A program made the position numbers and the translations under genes. Below the pieces are notes generated by a model. The model saw only the letters and a program-made list of their open reading frames with translations. It was not told the origin of the DNA and did not search any database. A stretch of 25,369 nt of DNA from B25-G16 sp964549945 (GTDB taxonomy: Bacteria > Desulfobacterota > DSM-4660 > Desulfatiglandales > B25-G16): assembly GCA_964549945.1 (NCBI GenBank), contig CAZJXD010000071.1, positions 1 to 25,369 of the forward strand, given 5' to 3'. Position 1 is the first letter of the stretch. Each line of letters begins with the position of its first letter. This document shows, piece by piece, positions 1 through 7,303 of this stretch.

Positions 1-48
1 CGTACAGAAGAGCTCTGCCGTCCTATCGGGGTGGTACTTGCAGTTCAT
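1..48 (-). CDS. N-terminus of a Cys/His zinc-finger (B-box-like) protein, cut by window edge
   Basis: Only the first 16 codons are inside the window; the gene runs off the left end. The residues MNCKYHPDRTAELFCT match the usual beginning of small bacterial proteins with a B-box-like zinc finger, in which a CxxHPDR-A---C pattern supplies the first metal ligands. The ATG overlaps the stop of the upstream PilZ-like frame (ATGA), which would fit translational coupling. No clear ribosome binding site is visible. The family call comes from motif recall on a very short stretch, so it is tentative. Confidence 0.45.
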   Translation of the reverse strand, partial: MNCKYHPDRTAELFCT

Positions 49-176
49 GGGCGGTGTGGTTGGAGAAGATTAGTGCTCTGGAGCTTGAGAAGGCTGTTTC
101 CCTGTAATGGAGCCGCGAATTCGATGGAAGCGTGGGGCTTAAGGTCGAATCTCTCTATCTGTCTTCTCTCATTCAT
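45..176 (-). pseudogene. Truncated PilZ-domain-like protein
   Basis: The 43-codon frame begins MNERRQIERFDLK and continues with a segment ending LLKLQSTNL. This resembles the start of PilZ domains, which bind cyclic di-GMP: an RRxxxRFDLK-type arginine motif followed by the first strand and a TSN-like segment. A complete PilZ domain needs roughly 100 residues. Here the frame leaves the expected pattern after STNL and stops, so the gene looks truncated or frameshifted. An upstream ATG at 254 would add 26 residues without similarity and has no ribosome binding site. The stop overlaps the start of the zinc-finger gene. A small functional protein cannot be excluded. Confidence 0.35.
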
Positions 177-318
177 GCGTTCGATGTTAATCACATTTAA
201 AGGGAAATAACATAAGCCGGTAGCATGATTTTTATTCGTATATTGAAGCTTCACTGCTAAGAAAAAAGTATGAGAGGTGCCCTCTTAAAACTCAAGCAAT
301 ACCCATTATTACAGGGAA

Positions 319-729
319 TTAATCCTTGTGCTCAGTGACTTGCTTTAGAATAATCGTGTCTTTTTCTTCGATTCTCCTCGGAGCCGCAGAATCGGCGATA
401 GAATCGAGCAAGGCCTTGACCTCCTCAAGGCACCTTTTCCCCAGTCAGATCACGCTTACGCCGATAACAATGGGAACTCCTTCTCTTATCTCCAACTCTA
501 CTCCTGGATCTATGAGCTCACCATCGACAGAGGTTCCGTTCTTGCTATTCAAATCCTCGATGAAATAGCGTTCCCCTCTCCTGAGTATCTTTAGATGCCT
601 GCGCGAAACATAGGTGTCGCTCAATCGAACGTGATTACCAGGGGACCTTCCAACATGGTAGATAATATCGTTTTCGAGCTCGAAAGCCTGGCCCTTCTCC
701 GGCCCATCGAGAATGTAGAGCCTGTTCAC
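319..729 (-). CDS. FHA-domain protein with in-frame UGA (candidate selenoprotein)
   Basis: A GTG start at 729 follows an AGGAG site, with an in-frame stop just upstream. Codons 1-94 encode a near-complete forkhead-associated domain, a phosphothreonine-peptide binding module. Its signatures are all visible: GR (27-28), SRRH (42-45) and NSKNG (61-65). The frame then meets UGA at 445-447, after GVSVI and before LGKRCLEEVKALLDSIAD. It stays open for 41 further codons to TAA at 319, giving 136 residues if UGA is read. The downstream segment looks like a natural amphipathic C-terminal extension. From memory, related FHA proteins have Cys at this place (ICLG), but this was not checked. A hairpin of bacterial SECIS type follows the UGA. 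The alternatives are a 94-residue protein or a nonsense-mutated gene. The FHA call is secure; readthrough is inference. Confidence 0.7.
413..431 (-). promoter_or_regulatory. Candidate bacterial SECIS hairpin after the FHA UGA
   Basis: On the minus-strand mRNA, 13 bases after the UGA, GCCUUGA pairs perfectly with UCAAGGC around the 5-base loop GGAGG. A further AAG/CUU pairing below a two-base bulge extends the stem to 410-436. The UGA-to-loop distance is 20 bases and G occupies the first loop positions. Both fit what is known of bacterial SECIS elements, which must lie just downstream of the Sec codon inside the coding frame. A chance hairpin remains possible. Confidence 0.4.
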
Positions 730-931
730 GACTCATGCTCCTGTCAGAAAATCAAATCAATACTAATGCTTATTATATTATCTGAATACGTTCCATTAGT
801 AAAGGCAAAAGCATTGTGGGCAAATCATTGAACCATGTTATTGATGGCAGCGAGTATCCTCCCATACATTTCGCGCATTCCGGCCATTTTGAACCAAAGA
901 ACGCGTGGATAGTCAGCGAGAGTCATCCTTC

Positions 932-1579
932 TCAAGCATCTACCGAATGGAACTTCAAGGCAGGGAGTTCCAGGCAGGTTAATGCGTTTCCCATCACCGC
1001 GCCGGTATCAAGGCCGATCTTGTCGTCCATCACCAGGGGCTCATAATAAGGGGTGTGACCGAAAATGACCCTTTTCCCGAAATCATACCTCGAGTGGATA
1101 AAGGGATCCCGTATCCAGACCATGTCATCCAGCGACTGCTCCACTATCTCTACGCCCGGCCTGAAACCGGCGTGAACGATGTAGTAATCCTCGAGCTCGA
1201 TGTACGGTTTAAGCGAGTGGAAAAAACCTCTGTGCTCTGAGGGGATGAGGGACTTTACCTTTACCCCTTTATCAATCCCGTAGCTCTTCAGCGTGCTCCA
1301 CCCGCCGTTTCTGAAGTACAACTCCTGATCCTTTCCGTTCAGGTAATCCAGGAACATTACCTCGTGGTTCCCGATAAGGCACTCAACATAAGGAGAACAC
1401 CTGGTGAGGGCAACCACATAATCTACCACTCCCCTGGGGTCTTCCCCCCTGTCGATGTAATCCCCAAGGAAGATCAATCGATCCCTGTCGGGCTGCCAGT
1501 CGATTTCATCCATGAGCCTGTCCAGCATGCGCAGGCACCCGTGTATGTCGCCAATCACAAAGACTCTCCCATAAGCCAT
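932..1579 (-). CDS. PPP-family metallophosphoesterase (Ser/Thr phosphatase / ApaH-like)
   Basis: The protein has 215 residues and all conserved metal and phosphate motifs of the PPP family, in order. These are GDIHG at residues 10-14, GDYIDRG near 38, GNHE in the 70s, HAGF in the middle of the C-terminal half, and FGHT near residue 175. Such enzymes use a di-metal centre to hydrolyse phosphoprotein or dinucleoside tetraphosphate substrates in the cytoplasm; the sequence does not say which. The size matches PrpE/PrpA-type bacterial phosphatases. ATG at 1579 was chosen because GGGG lies shortly upstream; a GTG four codons earlier at 1591 is also possible. The neighbouring phosphothreonine-binding FHA gene on the same strand makes a protein-phosphorylation role plausible, but no kinase is nearby. 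Confidence 0.88.
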   Translation of the reverse strand: MAYGRVFVIGDIHGCLRMLDRLMDEIDWQPDRDRLIFLGDYIDRGEDPRGVVDYVVALTRCSPYVECLIGNHEVMFLDYLNGKDQELYFRNGGWSTLKSYGIDKGVKVKSLIPSEHRGFFHSLKPYIELEDYYIVHAGFRPGVEIVEQSLDDMVWIRDPFIHSRYDFGKRVIFGHTPYYEPLVMDDKIGLDTGAVMGNALTCLELPALKFHSVDA

Positions 1580-1591
1580 CGCCAGCCCCAC

Positions 1592-1921
1592 AGTTATCTA
1601 GGATGAATTCACTTGTTTACGATCCTCAATTTCTAGCCCGCAGGTCGCCATAAGCCAGCACTCCATCTCCATCGTCAACCAGGTTGCCAGATCAACGAGC
1701 ACAGCCCTTCACGGGAATCGGGCGGGAAATACCTCCAGATTCTTCATCTATGAGAGGAATAATCACGTGGCAGCCCCTGCCAGCGAATATGAGGTGGGGC
1801 CACATCTTTACTATTTTTCGTGGATCGATTCAACAGGGAAATTCGATGAGGCTCAGAGAACAACCCCAGGCGGGTTTACAGGGCACGGGCTGTGCACAGC
1901 AGGAACGCCGCAAGGCAGGTA
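1592..1921. other. 330-base gap without a convincing gene
   Basis: No recognisable gene or RNA was found between the phosphatase start and the stop of the editing protein. A plus-strand frame stays open from about 1600 to 2045, but it has no start codon or known motif and runs into the antisense of the next gene. A 24-codon minus-strand frame ends just before the phosphatase and is too short to judge. Confidence 0.4.
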
Positions 1922-2359
1922 TCAACTCCTGAGCTTATACCGTATCCTCAGCACGCCATTCTCAAAGCCCACGGATGTGATGGTGAATTCGCCGATCTCA
2001 CCCGTTGACGCGACGTGTGGACCAATGCACGGGCAGGCGTCGTAATCCCCGATCTTGACTATTCGTATCGTATCGCCTGCATCCCCTGGCACGCGCGCGA
2101 GGTTGTAGTGTCTCCCTGCTTCGTCCCTGGTGATATACTCCTCCATAACATCCATATCGGCCTGGATGATTTCATTCACCTGCCTCTCAACATCCCGCAT
2201 CTCTTCATCTGTTAAGGGCCGACCAAGGCGATAATCGCACTTGGATTTCTTTGTTTCGATATGGGCAGTAATGCAGCGACCGCAGCCAAACATCCTGTCC
2301 ATTGTCCGGTTTAGGATATGCTCTGCGGAATGCATGCGCCGATCGTATTCCTTTTTCAT
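1922..2359 (-). CDS. AlaX-like alanyl-tRNA editing domain protein
   Basis: The 145-residue protein matches the stand-alone editing domain related to the second additional domain of alanyl- and threonyl-tRNA synthetases. These proteins hydrolyse Ser- or Gly-mischarged tRNA-Ala. The zinc-binding HxxxH is HSAEH at residues 10-14, and the CxxxH is CIGPH at residues 111-115. The glycine-rich STGEIG segment that follows is also typical. The length is close to the short AlaX class. ATG at 2359 follows GAGGA at a suitable distance. A sigma-70-like promoter can be read at 2461-2489. The gene appears complete and independently transcribed. Confidence 0.85.
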   Translation of the reverse strand: MKKEYDRRMHSAEHILNRTMDRMFGCGRCITAHIETKKSKCDYRLGRPLTDEEMRDVERQVNEIIQADMDVMEEYITRDEAGRHYNLARVPGDAGDTIRIVKIGDYDACPCIGPHVASTGEIGEFTITSVGFENGVLRIRYKLRS

Positions 2360-2728
2360 AAAAAATCCTCACGAATCGGTCGGTTTCACTTATCAAGGAT
2401 TGGCCTGACCCTGCGCTACAGGCTTCTTGACTGACCATCCTCACCGAAAATATATTTTTGATTCTACCCCAATCACCTATGGGTTGCAAATCCTCTACGG
2501 AAATATTCCTGCTCGAATCCTCTGAGCCAAAACGGCACATCCAGGGATAGAGCACTTCAGCAAGCCACAGGGCAAAGATCGCTTTAGCGGAGTTCTTATG
2601 TGAATGAGGGAACCTCAAGGTCCGTCATAGGCATTCGTGTGATGAAAATTTGCTTTTGATTATCCTGGATATGCGTTATACGGAGAGACTGAAGAAGCGC
2701 CATGTTGTATCACGGAAAGGAGAACACC
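2360..2728. other. Divergent intergenic region
   Basis: This stretch separates the minus-strand editing gene from the plus-strand DUF6125 gene. Besides the promoter-like motif at 2461-2489, nothing recognisable was found. A long open minus-strand frame at 2205-2618 overlaps the editing gene and shows no family motif. On the minus-strand leader, AATCCT near 2400 could pair with the AGGATT that contains the editing gene's ribosome binding site, but this is only a six-base match. Confidence 0.4.
2461..2489 (-). promoter_or_regulatory. Putative sigma-70 promoter of the AlaX-like gene
   Basis: Reading the minus strand, TTGCAA (2489-2484) is followed after 17 bases by TAGAAT (2466-2461). The -35 matches TTGACA in four of six positions and the -10 matches TATAAT in five of six. 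It lies about 100 bases upstream of the ATG. This is a motif match only. Confidence 0.35.
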
Positions 2729-3241
2729 ATGGATCTGGAAATCTTTCGAGATATGGAAGCGCCCGAACTTCGAAAGTACATAGATTTCATTTTATGGCAT
2801 TACCGTGTCATGGACTCGTTCTGGTATCTCTTCATAACCGAACGTTTCGATGAGCCCACCGCTGACCGCCTGAACGAGAAGGTATGGGCTCGTATATCGT
2901 CAATGGCGGCCAAGGATCTCGTGAAGCGATTCGGTATTCGGGGGCGAGGGCTTGAGGGGTTTGTGAAGGCCCTGAGGTTTTGGCCTTGGCGTATAATCGC
3001 CGGATATCGGATCCACCAATCAGCGGATGAAGTGATTATCACCGTACCGTCCTGCGTGACCCAGGAGGCACGTCTCGCACGGGGATTGGGCGAGTATAAC
3101 TGCAAGGAAATGCATCGAGGGGAGTTCATTAGCTTTGCCCGGGAAATCGATCAGCGCATCCAGGTGGAATGCCAATTTGCCCCGCCCGATCCCCATCCAG
3201 ATGACATGTTTTGCCGATGGCGATTTTTCCTCCGCGAGTAA
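2729..3241 (+). CDS. DUF6125-family protein (ATC-hydrolase-like)
   Basis: The protein has 170 residues. ATG at 2729 is chosen because AAAGGAG lies six bases upstream; an in-frame ATG at 2702 has no such site. The C-terminal half carries the pattern typical of DUF6125 cytosolic proteins, which are distantly related to L-2-amino-thiazoline-4-carboxylate hydrolases: a VPSC segment, an EYNCKE segment, QCxFxPPDPHPDD-like acidic residues and a terminal CRWRF. The repeated Cys, His and Asp residues suggest metal or cofactor binding, but no reaction is established for this branch. It is convergent with the next lipoprotein gene and does not form an obvious operon. Confidence 0.7.
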   Translation: MDLEIFRDMEAPELRKYIDFILWHYRVMDSFWYLFITERFDEPTADRLNEKVWARISSMAAKDLVKRFGIRGRGLEGFVKALRFWPWRIIAGYRIHQSADEVIITVPSCVTQEARLARGLGEYNCKEMHRGEFISFAREIDQRIQVECQFAPPDPHPDDMFCRWRFFLRE

Positions 3242-3300
3242 AAAGCCCGCCTTTTACCTTTAAAACCCAAGCCTGTATTAAGTGCCGAGGCATTGTCTTT

Positions 3301-3927
3301 CTATTCGCACTCAAGGCATTCCGAGAGGAGCTTCTGTATGGCCTCGGTCACAATGCCGTCCAGCTTCTCCTTGACATGATCTGGATCGAAGCCCATCCTC
3401 TTTTCCTTGGGCATGCTCTCAACGGTGCGAGTGACCACTGTCCGCTCCTTTATCTTGCCGATGAGCGCACGCATCTTCACCGTGTATTGAATATCGGTGG
3501 TCATCACGCCTGATTTGGCCTCTACCATGAAGGAGTCGATCTTTCCCCCCACCACCAGCGTGAGATCCCGGGGCAGGCGATCCAGGCCCTCAGGGGTCTC
3601 GTCCCAACCCTTGCAGTCAGTGACCCGAAAGCCATTGTCGGCGTAGTAGTCCTTAACCGCCTGGGTCACCGCATCCGAGAGGTTCAGGCCTTCAAGCTTG
3701 ATGAAATCGACCTTCTTATCCCCGTGGCGCCTGATCCCGATGAGGTCCTTATCCTTTTCCTTCCTCAGATCCTCGAAGGGGCAGAGGCCTACCACTTTTC
3801 CGGTAGGAGCCGCCTTCTTTTCCGCGAGGTAGCCCACCTTCACGAGATAGATCTTGCTCCCCGCGCAACCCGACAAAGCAGCAACGAGAGAAAAGATCAT
3901 TACCACGAAAAGCACCCTTCCCTTCAT
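3301..3927 (-). CDS. Outer-membrane-type lipoprotein of unknown function
   Basis: The 208-residue protein begins with a lipoprotein signal peptide: MKGR, a hydrophobic stretch, then the lipobox LSGC with the modified Cys near residue 21. The mature part begins GSKIYLVKVGYLAE and has the mixed alpha/beta pattern of YajG- or LptE-like lipoproteins (a GKVVGLCPFEDLR-like strand, then helix, then a VVGGKIDSF strand). The residue after Cys is Ala, which by the E. coli +2 rule does not signal inner-membrane retention, so outer-membrane placement is likely. AAAGGAGG lies upstream of ATG 3927. No enzyme motif is visible and the role is unknown. Confidence 0.8.
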   Translation of the reverse strand: MKGRVLFVVMIFSLVAALSGCAGSKIYLVKVGYLAEKKAAPTGKVVGLCPFEDLRKEKDKDLIGIRRHGDKKVDFIKLEGLNLSDAVTQAVKDYYADNGFRVTDCKGWDETPEGLDRLPRDLTLVVGGKIDSFMVEAKSGVMTTDIQYTVKMRALIGKIKERTVVTRTVESMPKEKRMGFDPDHVKEKLDGIVTEAIQKLLSECLECE

Positions 3928-4068
3928 AATGGTCCCTCCTTTCTCTTAGGAAAAATTAAATGGATTCATCTATAAAAATAACTATAGGGTATCACAGTTG
4001 AGCGTGTCAAAGGAAATGGGATATCCCCAGTTTAACGTCAAAGTCCAGGATATGAGTATCTTTTTACA

Positions 4069-4359
4069 CTATCCACCTGCTACGGGCGGGAAGAGCGCCA
4101 GCTCATCTCCCTCCTTTAGCTTGCTATCGAGGCCACCGGGAAGATTCCTGCAATGACGGCCATTGACTAAAACGAGATTATGACCCCTCACCTCCTCAGT
4201 AGTGGGATCAAATATGAGATTACGAAAGTTCTCGCCAAATCTACGCGATAGCGCCTCCAGGACACCTCTAACGGTAGGCTTTTCTAGGTCCACAACCAAC
4301 GAGGACTGATCGCCCATCGCCTTTCTTAGCGTGAGAAAGCCCCTTACCCTGATCTCCAT
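4069..4359 (-). CDS. MoaD/ThiS-family ubiquitin-like sulfur carrier
   Basis: The 96-residue protein has the beta-grasp pattern of MoaD: an MEIRVRGF first strand, a helix TVRGVLEALSRRFG, an NLVLVNGR strand and an acidic LKEGDELALFPPVAGG end. The C-terminal Gly-Gly is the site that MoeB/ThiF-type enzymes adenylate and convert to a thiocarboxylate. Family members supply sulfur for molybdopterin, thiamine or other cofactors. The FPPVAGG ending is most like MoaD. The molybdopterin-type oxidoreductase at 9063 gives a possible use for it, but no MoaE or E1 enzyme is adjacent. It appears monocistronic; a weak AGG lies 8 bases before the ATG. Confidence 0.85.
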   Translation of the reverse strand: MEIRVRGFLTLRKAMGDQSSLVVDLEKPTVRGVLEALSRRFGENFRNLIFDPTTEEVRGHNLVLVNGRHCRNLPGGLDSKLKEGDELALFPPVAGG

Positions 4360-4877
4360 AAAATACCTATTTCCCTTTCCTATCGATAAGATCGTTAAAA
4401 AACCGGGAGCTCAACTTCCAAGCACAGATATAGATGTCAATGGTGCAGGGCCTGCATAGCGTGTAGCCTTTCGTTTCAATACGCAACAGAACCTGATTTC
4501 TCTATTGATTTTGGCATGCTACACGTTACTTTCCTTAGCCCAGTTTTTCGGCCTCGTCAAATCGTTATTGCTGTCTCTGGTGAGAATTTAAGGCGAGAAA
4601 ATCCATCCTGAAAACAGCCCTCCATAAGCATGGCTAATTCCCACGCGTAATCAATTTAATAAAAGCTAACTATTCTCTCCAATTTACTGTACTATGGGGT
4701 TGGTAGAGGAAAAAAGAAAGGTACTCCACATTTAATGATGCTGAGGCGGATGCATTGCCTTTGAACGATAGTCTTTGAATCCTAATCAAAAGAGGGCTAA
4801 AGACCAAACATCCGCCCTTCAACGGGTAGTATCCATGCGAGAAGGGGAACAGAGAAAAATGTGAATGAGGAAGAAGG
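4360..4877. other. 518-base divergent intergenic region
   Basis: No gene was recognised between the MoaD-like gene (minus) and the PAS kinase (plus). The stretch is AT-richer than the genes. It contains an 8-base inverted repeat, CGTGTAGC at 4460-4467 and GCTACACG at 4518-4525, enclosing 50 bases. Just before the kinase there is a small CCC/GGG stem at about 4816-4828. It probably holds promoters for both genes, but none could be assigned. Confidence 0.4.
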
Positions 4878-6722
4878 ATGATCGATCCTGAGAGAGAAAC
4901 AATCAAATCCATCTTTGAAGCGATGATCGACGGCGTCTACGTCATTGATGCCGATTTTAACATGAATTATATGAATGAGACAATGATTAAGGACTTTGGA
5001 CAAGGAATAGGGAGAAAGTGCTATCAAGTGCTATTTGGAGAGGATGAAGCATGTCCCTGGTGCAGGGCAGACGAGGTGTTTGCCGGGAAGAGCGTTCGCT
5101 GGGAGCACTTCAATGAAAAGTTGGCCAGAACATACGATATTATTGAATTTCCCCTAAAGCATTTCGATAGAGTTTTATCAAAGGTAAGCATATACAGGGA
5201 TATTACCAAGAACAAGAAGAGTGAGGAAAAAATTCGGGCCTCGGAAGAGGACTATAAAAGATTATTTGAGAGTGTAGGCTGCGGCGTGTACATCAGTAGC
5301 AGAGAAGGGAAATTTCTCGACGCCAACAAGGCCCTCCTCGATATGCTGGGATATAAAAGAAAAGAGGAATTTCTGAAGATTGATATTGCAAAAGACCTGT
5401 ATATGAGGCCTGAGGATCGTCGAAAGTTCCAGGAAATAATCGAGCGAGATGGCAAAGTAATCGACTACGAGGTGGAATACAGGCGTAAGGATGGCATGCC
5501 TATTTCAATCTTGCACACGGGTCTTGTGCGCTATGATCAAGGGGGCAACATCTTGGGGTATGAGGGGATCAATGTGGACCAATCCCAGAGACAAAAGATG
5601 GAGAAAGAACTCAAGGAGGCCAATGATTTTCTAAATAACATAATAAGGAGTTCACCGAACGCCATCATGGCAACCGATATGAAGGGGAATATTATCCTGT
5701 GGAACAAGGCCGCTGAAGACACCCTGGGATATACGGCAGATGAAGTCATTGGGAAAATGAACATCAGGAAGATCTACCCAGAGGGAACGGCCAAAGAGGT
5801 CATGAAAATGATGCGGAGCCCGGAATATGGAGGTGTTGGAAAGCTGAGATCCTATCCAATGGTTTATATACGAAGGGATGGAGAGATAATCGAGGGGAAT
5901 CTATCGGCAGCAATCATATACAATGATCAGGAAAGGGAAATAGCCTCAGTAGGCATATTTGTAGACCTGAAGGAGAGACTGGATATGGAGCGTAAGCTCA
6001 GGGATACCCAGGAGAAATTATTGCAGTCGGAAAAGTTGGCGGCAATGGGAAAGTTAACCTCTCAGATAGCACATGAGCTCAACAATCCCCTGTACGGTAT
6101 CATGAATACCCTGGAGCTTTTAAAGACGGAAATTCCCCCGGAGAGCAAGAGGAGAAAGATTCTGGATATGTCCCTCTCCGAAACCGAGCGTTTGACCGAT
6201 TTGCTCCGTAAGATGCTCAGTTTTTCAAAGCCAGAGGAAGAGGAAAGGCAGCCGACAGACGTGAATACAATCCTGGAGGAGATCTTGCTTCTGCTCAGAA
6301 AGCAATTAATGGAAAACACCATACACATCTCCCTCTCTTTGTCGGAGGAGATGGAAAAGGTGTATGCCTCGAGGAATCAGCTCCGTCAGGTTTTTCTCAA
6401 CATGATCTCCAATGCAGGGGATGCGATGCCAGACGGTGGGATACTGACTGTAAAGACCGTGCAGAAAGGAGATACTATTCATATCGAGATAGCCGATACC
6501 GGCATTGGGATTAGGGAGGAAAACATTGATAGGATATTTGATGCCTTTTTTACCACAAAAGACGGCGTGAAGGATGTGGGCCTTGGCCTATCGGTATGCT
6601 ATGGTTTTATCAAAGAGCACGGAGGCGATATACGTGTGTCAAGTCGATGGGGCACCGGGACAACCTTTACCATCATCCTCCCCGTATACAGACCCCACAA
6701 TAGTCCCCATAAAAACAACTGA
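4878..6722 (+). CDS. Triple-PAS sensor histidine kinase (soluble)
   Basis: The 614-residue protein has no membrane segment, so it senses a cytoplasmic signal. PAS 1 (about 8-110) carries C46 and a CPWC motif at 59-62, an arrangement seen in PAS domains that may bind metal or respond to redox state. PAS 2 spans about 122-245 and PAS 3 about 250-370. The HisKA domain has phospho-acceptor H399 in AHELNNPL. The ATPase domain shows the N box NMISNAGDAM, the G1 box DTGIGI and the G2 box GLGLSVCYG, so it should be active. The ATG directly follows GAGGAAGAAGG. The closest regulator is the HTH-receiver gene at 7304, about 580 bases downstream on the same strand, which makes it a candidate partner. Confidence 0.93.
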   Translation: MIDPERETIKSIFEAMIDGVYVIDADFNMNYMNETMIKDFGQGIGRKCYQVLFGEDEACPWCRADEVFAGKSVRWEHFNEKLARTYDIIEFPLKHFDRVLSKVSIYRDITKNKKSEEKIRASEEDYKRLFESVGCGVYISSREGKFLDANKALLDMLGYKRKEEFLKIDIAKDLYMRPEDRRKFQEIIERDGKVIDYEVEYRRKDGMPISILHTGLVRYDQGGNILGYEGINVDQSQRQKMEKELKEANDFLNNIIRSSPNAIMATDMKGNIILWNKAAEDTLGYTADEVIGKMNIRKIYPEGTAKEVMKMMRSPEYGGVGKLRSYPMVYIRRDGEIIEGNLSAAIIYNDQEREIASVGIFVDLKERLDMERKLRDTQEKLLQSEKLAAMGKLTSQIAHELNNPLYGIMNTLELLKTEIPPESKRRKILDMSLSETERLTDLLRKMLSFSKPEEEERQPTDVNTILEEILLLLRKQLMENTIHISLSLSEEMEKVYASRNQLRQVFLNMISNAGDAMPDGGILTVKTVQKGDTIHIEIADTGIGIREENIDRIFDAFFTTKDGVKDVGLGLSVCYGFIKEHGGDIRVSSRWGTGTTFTIILPVYRPHNSPHKNN

Positions 6723-6945
6723 GACCCGCTAATAACATTTCCCGCCCGAGGTGAGTTTTTCCCTTCCTCACCCAGACATAAGCCCACGTTAAAAAGGGGC
6801 CCTTCTCTTTTTCAGAACAACTCCAGCTTCTTGAAATCGGAATAGTGTAACACCGAATCGAGGTGCTTATTTAGAGGGTGGGAGGATACCGTCATGAAAT
6901 ATAATTATTTTAGTTATTATAGTTATTTTATTTTTTAAATTTATA

Positions 6946-6974
6946 TTGACAAATCATAATAAATAAAATAAATA
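6946..6974 (+). promoter_or_regulatory. Putative sigma-70 promoter in AT-rich block
   Basis: TTGACA (6946-6951) is followed after 17 bases by TAAATA (6969-6974). It sits inside a strongly AT-rich block (about 6895-7005) that differs from the surrounding sequence. Transcription from it would read through the inverted-repeat element into the regulator gene at 7304. In such AT-rich sequence chance matches are frequent. Confidence 0.35.
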
Positions 6975-6990
6975 TAAAAATTATAATCAC

Positions 6991-7280
6991 TATTGATTAT
7001 GAGTCTAACTCCGTAACTAGATTGCCACCAGGGATATGGATGTCTTTTTTTGACACCGAAGAGTTCCATGCTGTTATGCCTGCAAGAGGTGCAGATAGAG
7101 GCGGGCGATCTGCTCCTCAGGGACATCCCAGTCCTCCGCATCTGGAGGTGTGCTCAGGGGACCGGCGCCCGCCTGGATCATCGGGAAAGAGCCAGCTCAT
7201 AGCGAGTGCCTAGTTCGGTGCAAAAAAAGACATCCATATCCCTCACTATAATTCTGAGGAGTTAGATACATAGTCGATAA
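6991..7280. repeat. Inverted-repeat (MITE-like) element upstream of the regulator gene
   Basis: A 23-base arm at 7030-7052 (AGGGATATGGATGTC, then T7 and G) has its exact reverse complement at 7221-7243. A further CACCGAA/TTCGGTG match lies inside. Outside, TCTAACTCC at 7004-7012 pairs with GGAGTTAGA at 7258-7266, within imperfect arms reaching about 6991 and 7280. The core between the arms is GC-rich, unlike the AT-rich flank. GATGTCTTTTTTTG also occurs in the terminal arm of the repeat at 25312 and, with one change, at 15461. No transposase is present, so this resembles a miniature inverted-repeat element. The run from 6723 to 7303 holds no other recognisable gene. Confidence 0.6.
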
Positions 7281-7303
7281 TTACTTTAGCAGAGGAGGCC
7301 CTT

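Noticed and set aside
445..447. UGA read as another amino acid through a variant genetic code
   Set aside because: UGA is used as an ordinary stop elsewhere in the window, for example in the ATGA overlaps at 12280 and 20627.
1600..2045. Open plus-strand frame of about 150 codons
   Set aside because: It has no start codon or recognisable motif, and its 3' third is antisense to the well-supported AlaX-like gene.
2205..2618. Open minus-strand frame of 137 codons
   Set aside because: It overlaps the AlaX-like gene in another frame and shows no family pattern.
3236..3262. Possible terminator between the DUF6125 and lipoprotein genes
   Set aside because: The GTAAAA/TTTTAC stem is only six AT-rich pairs with an eight-base loop.
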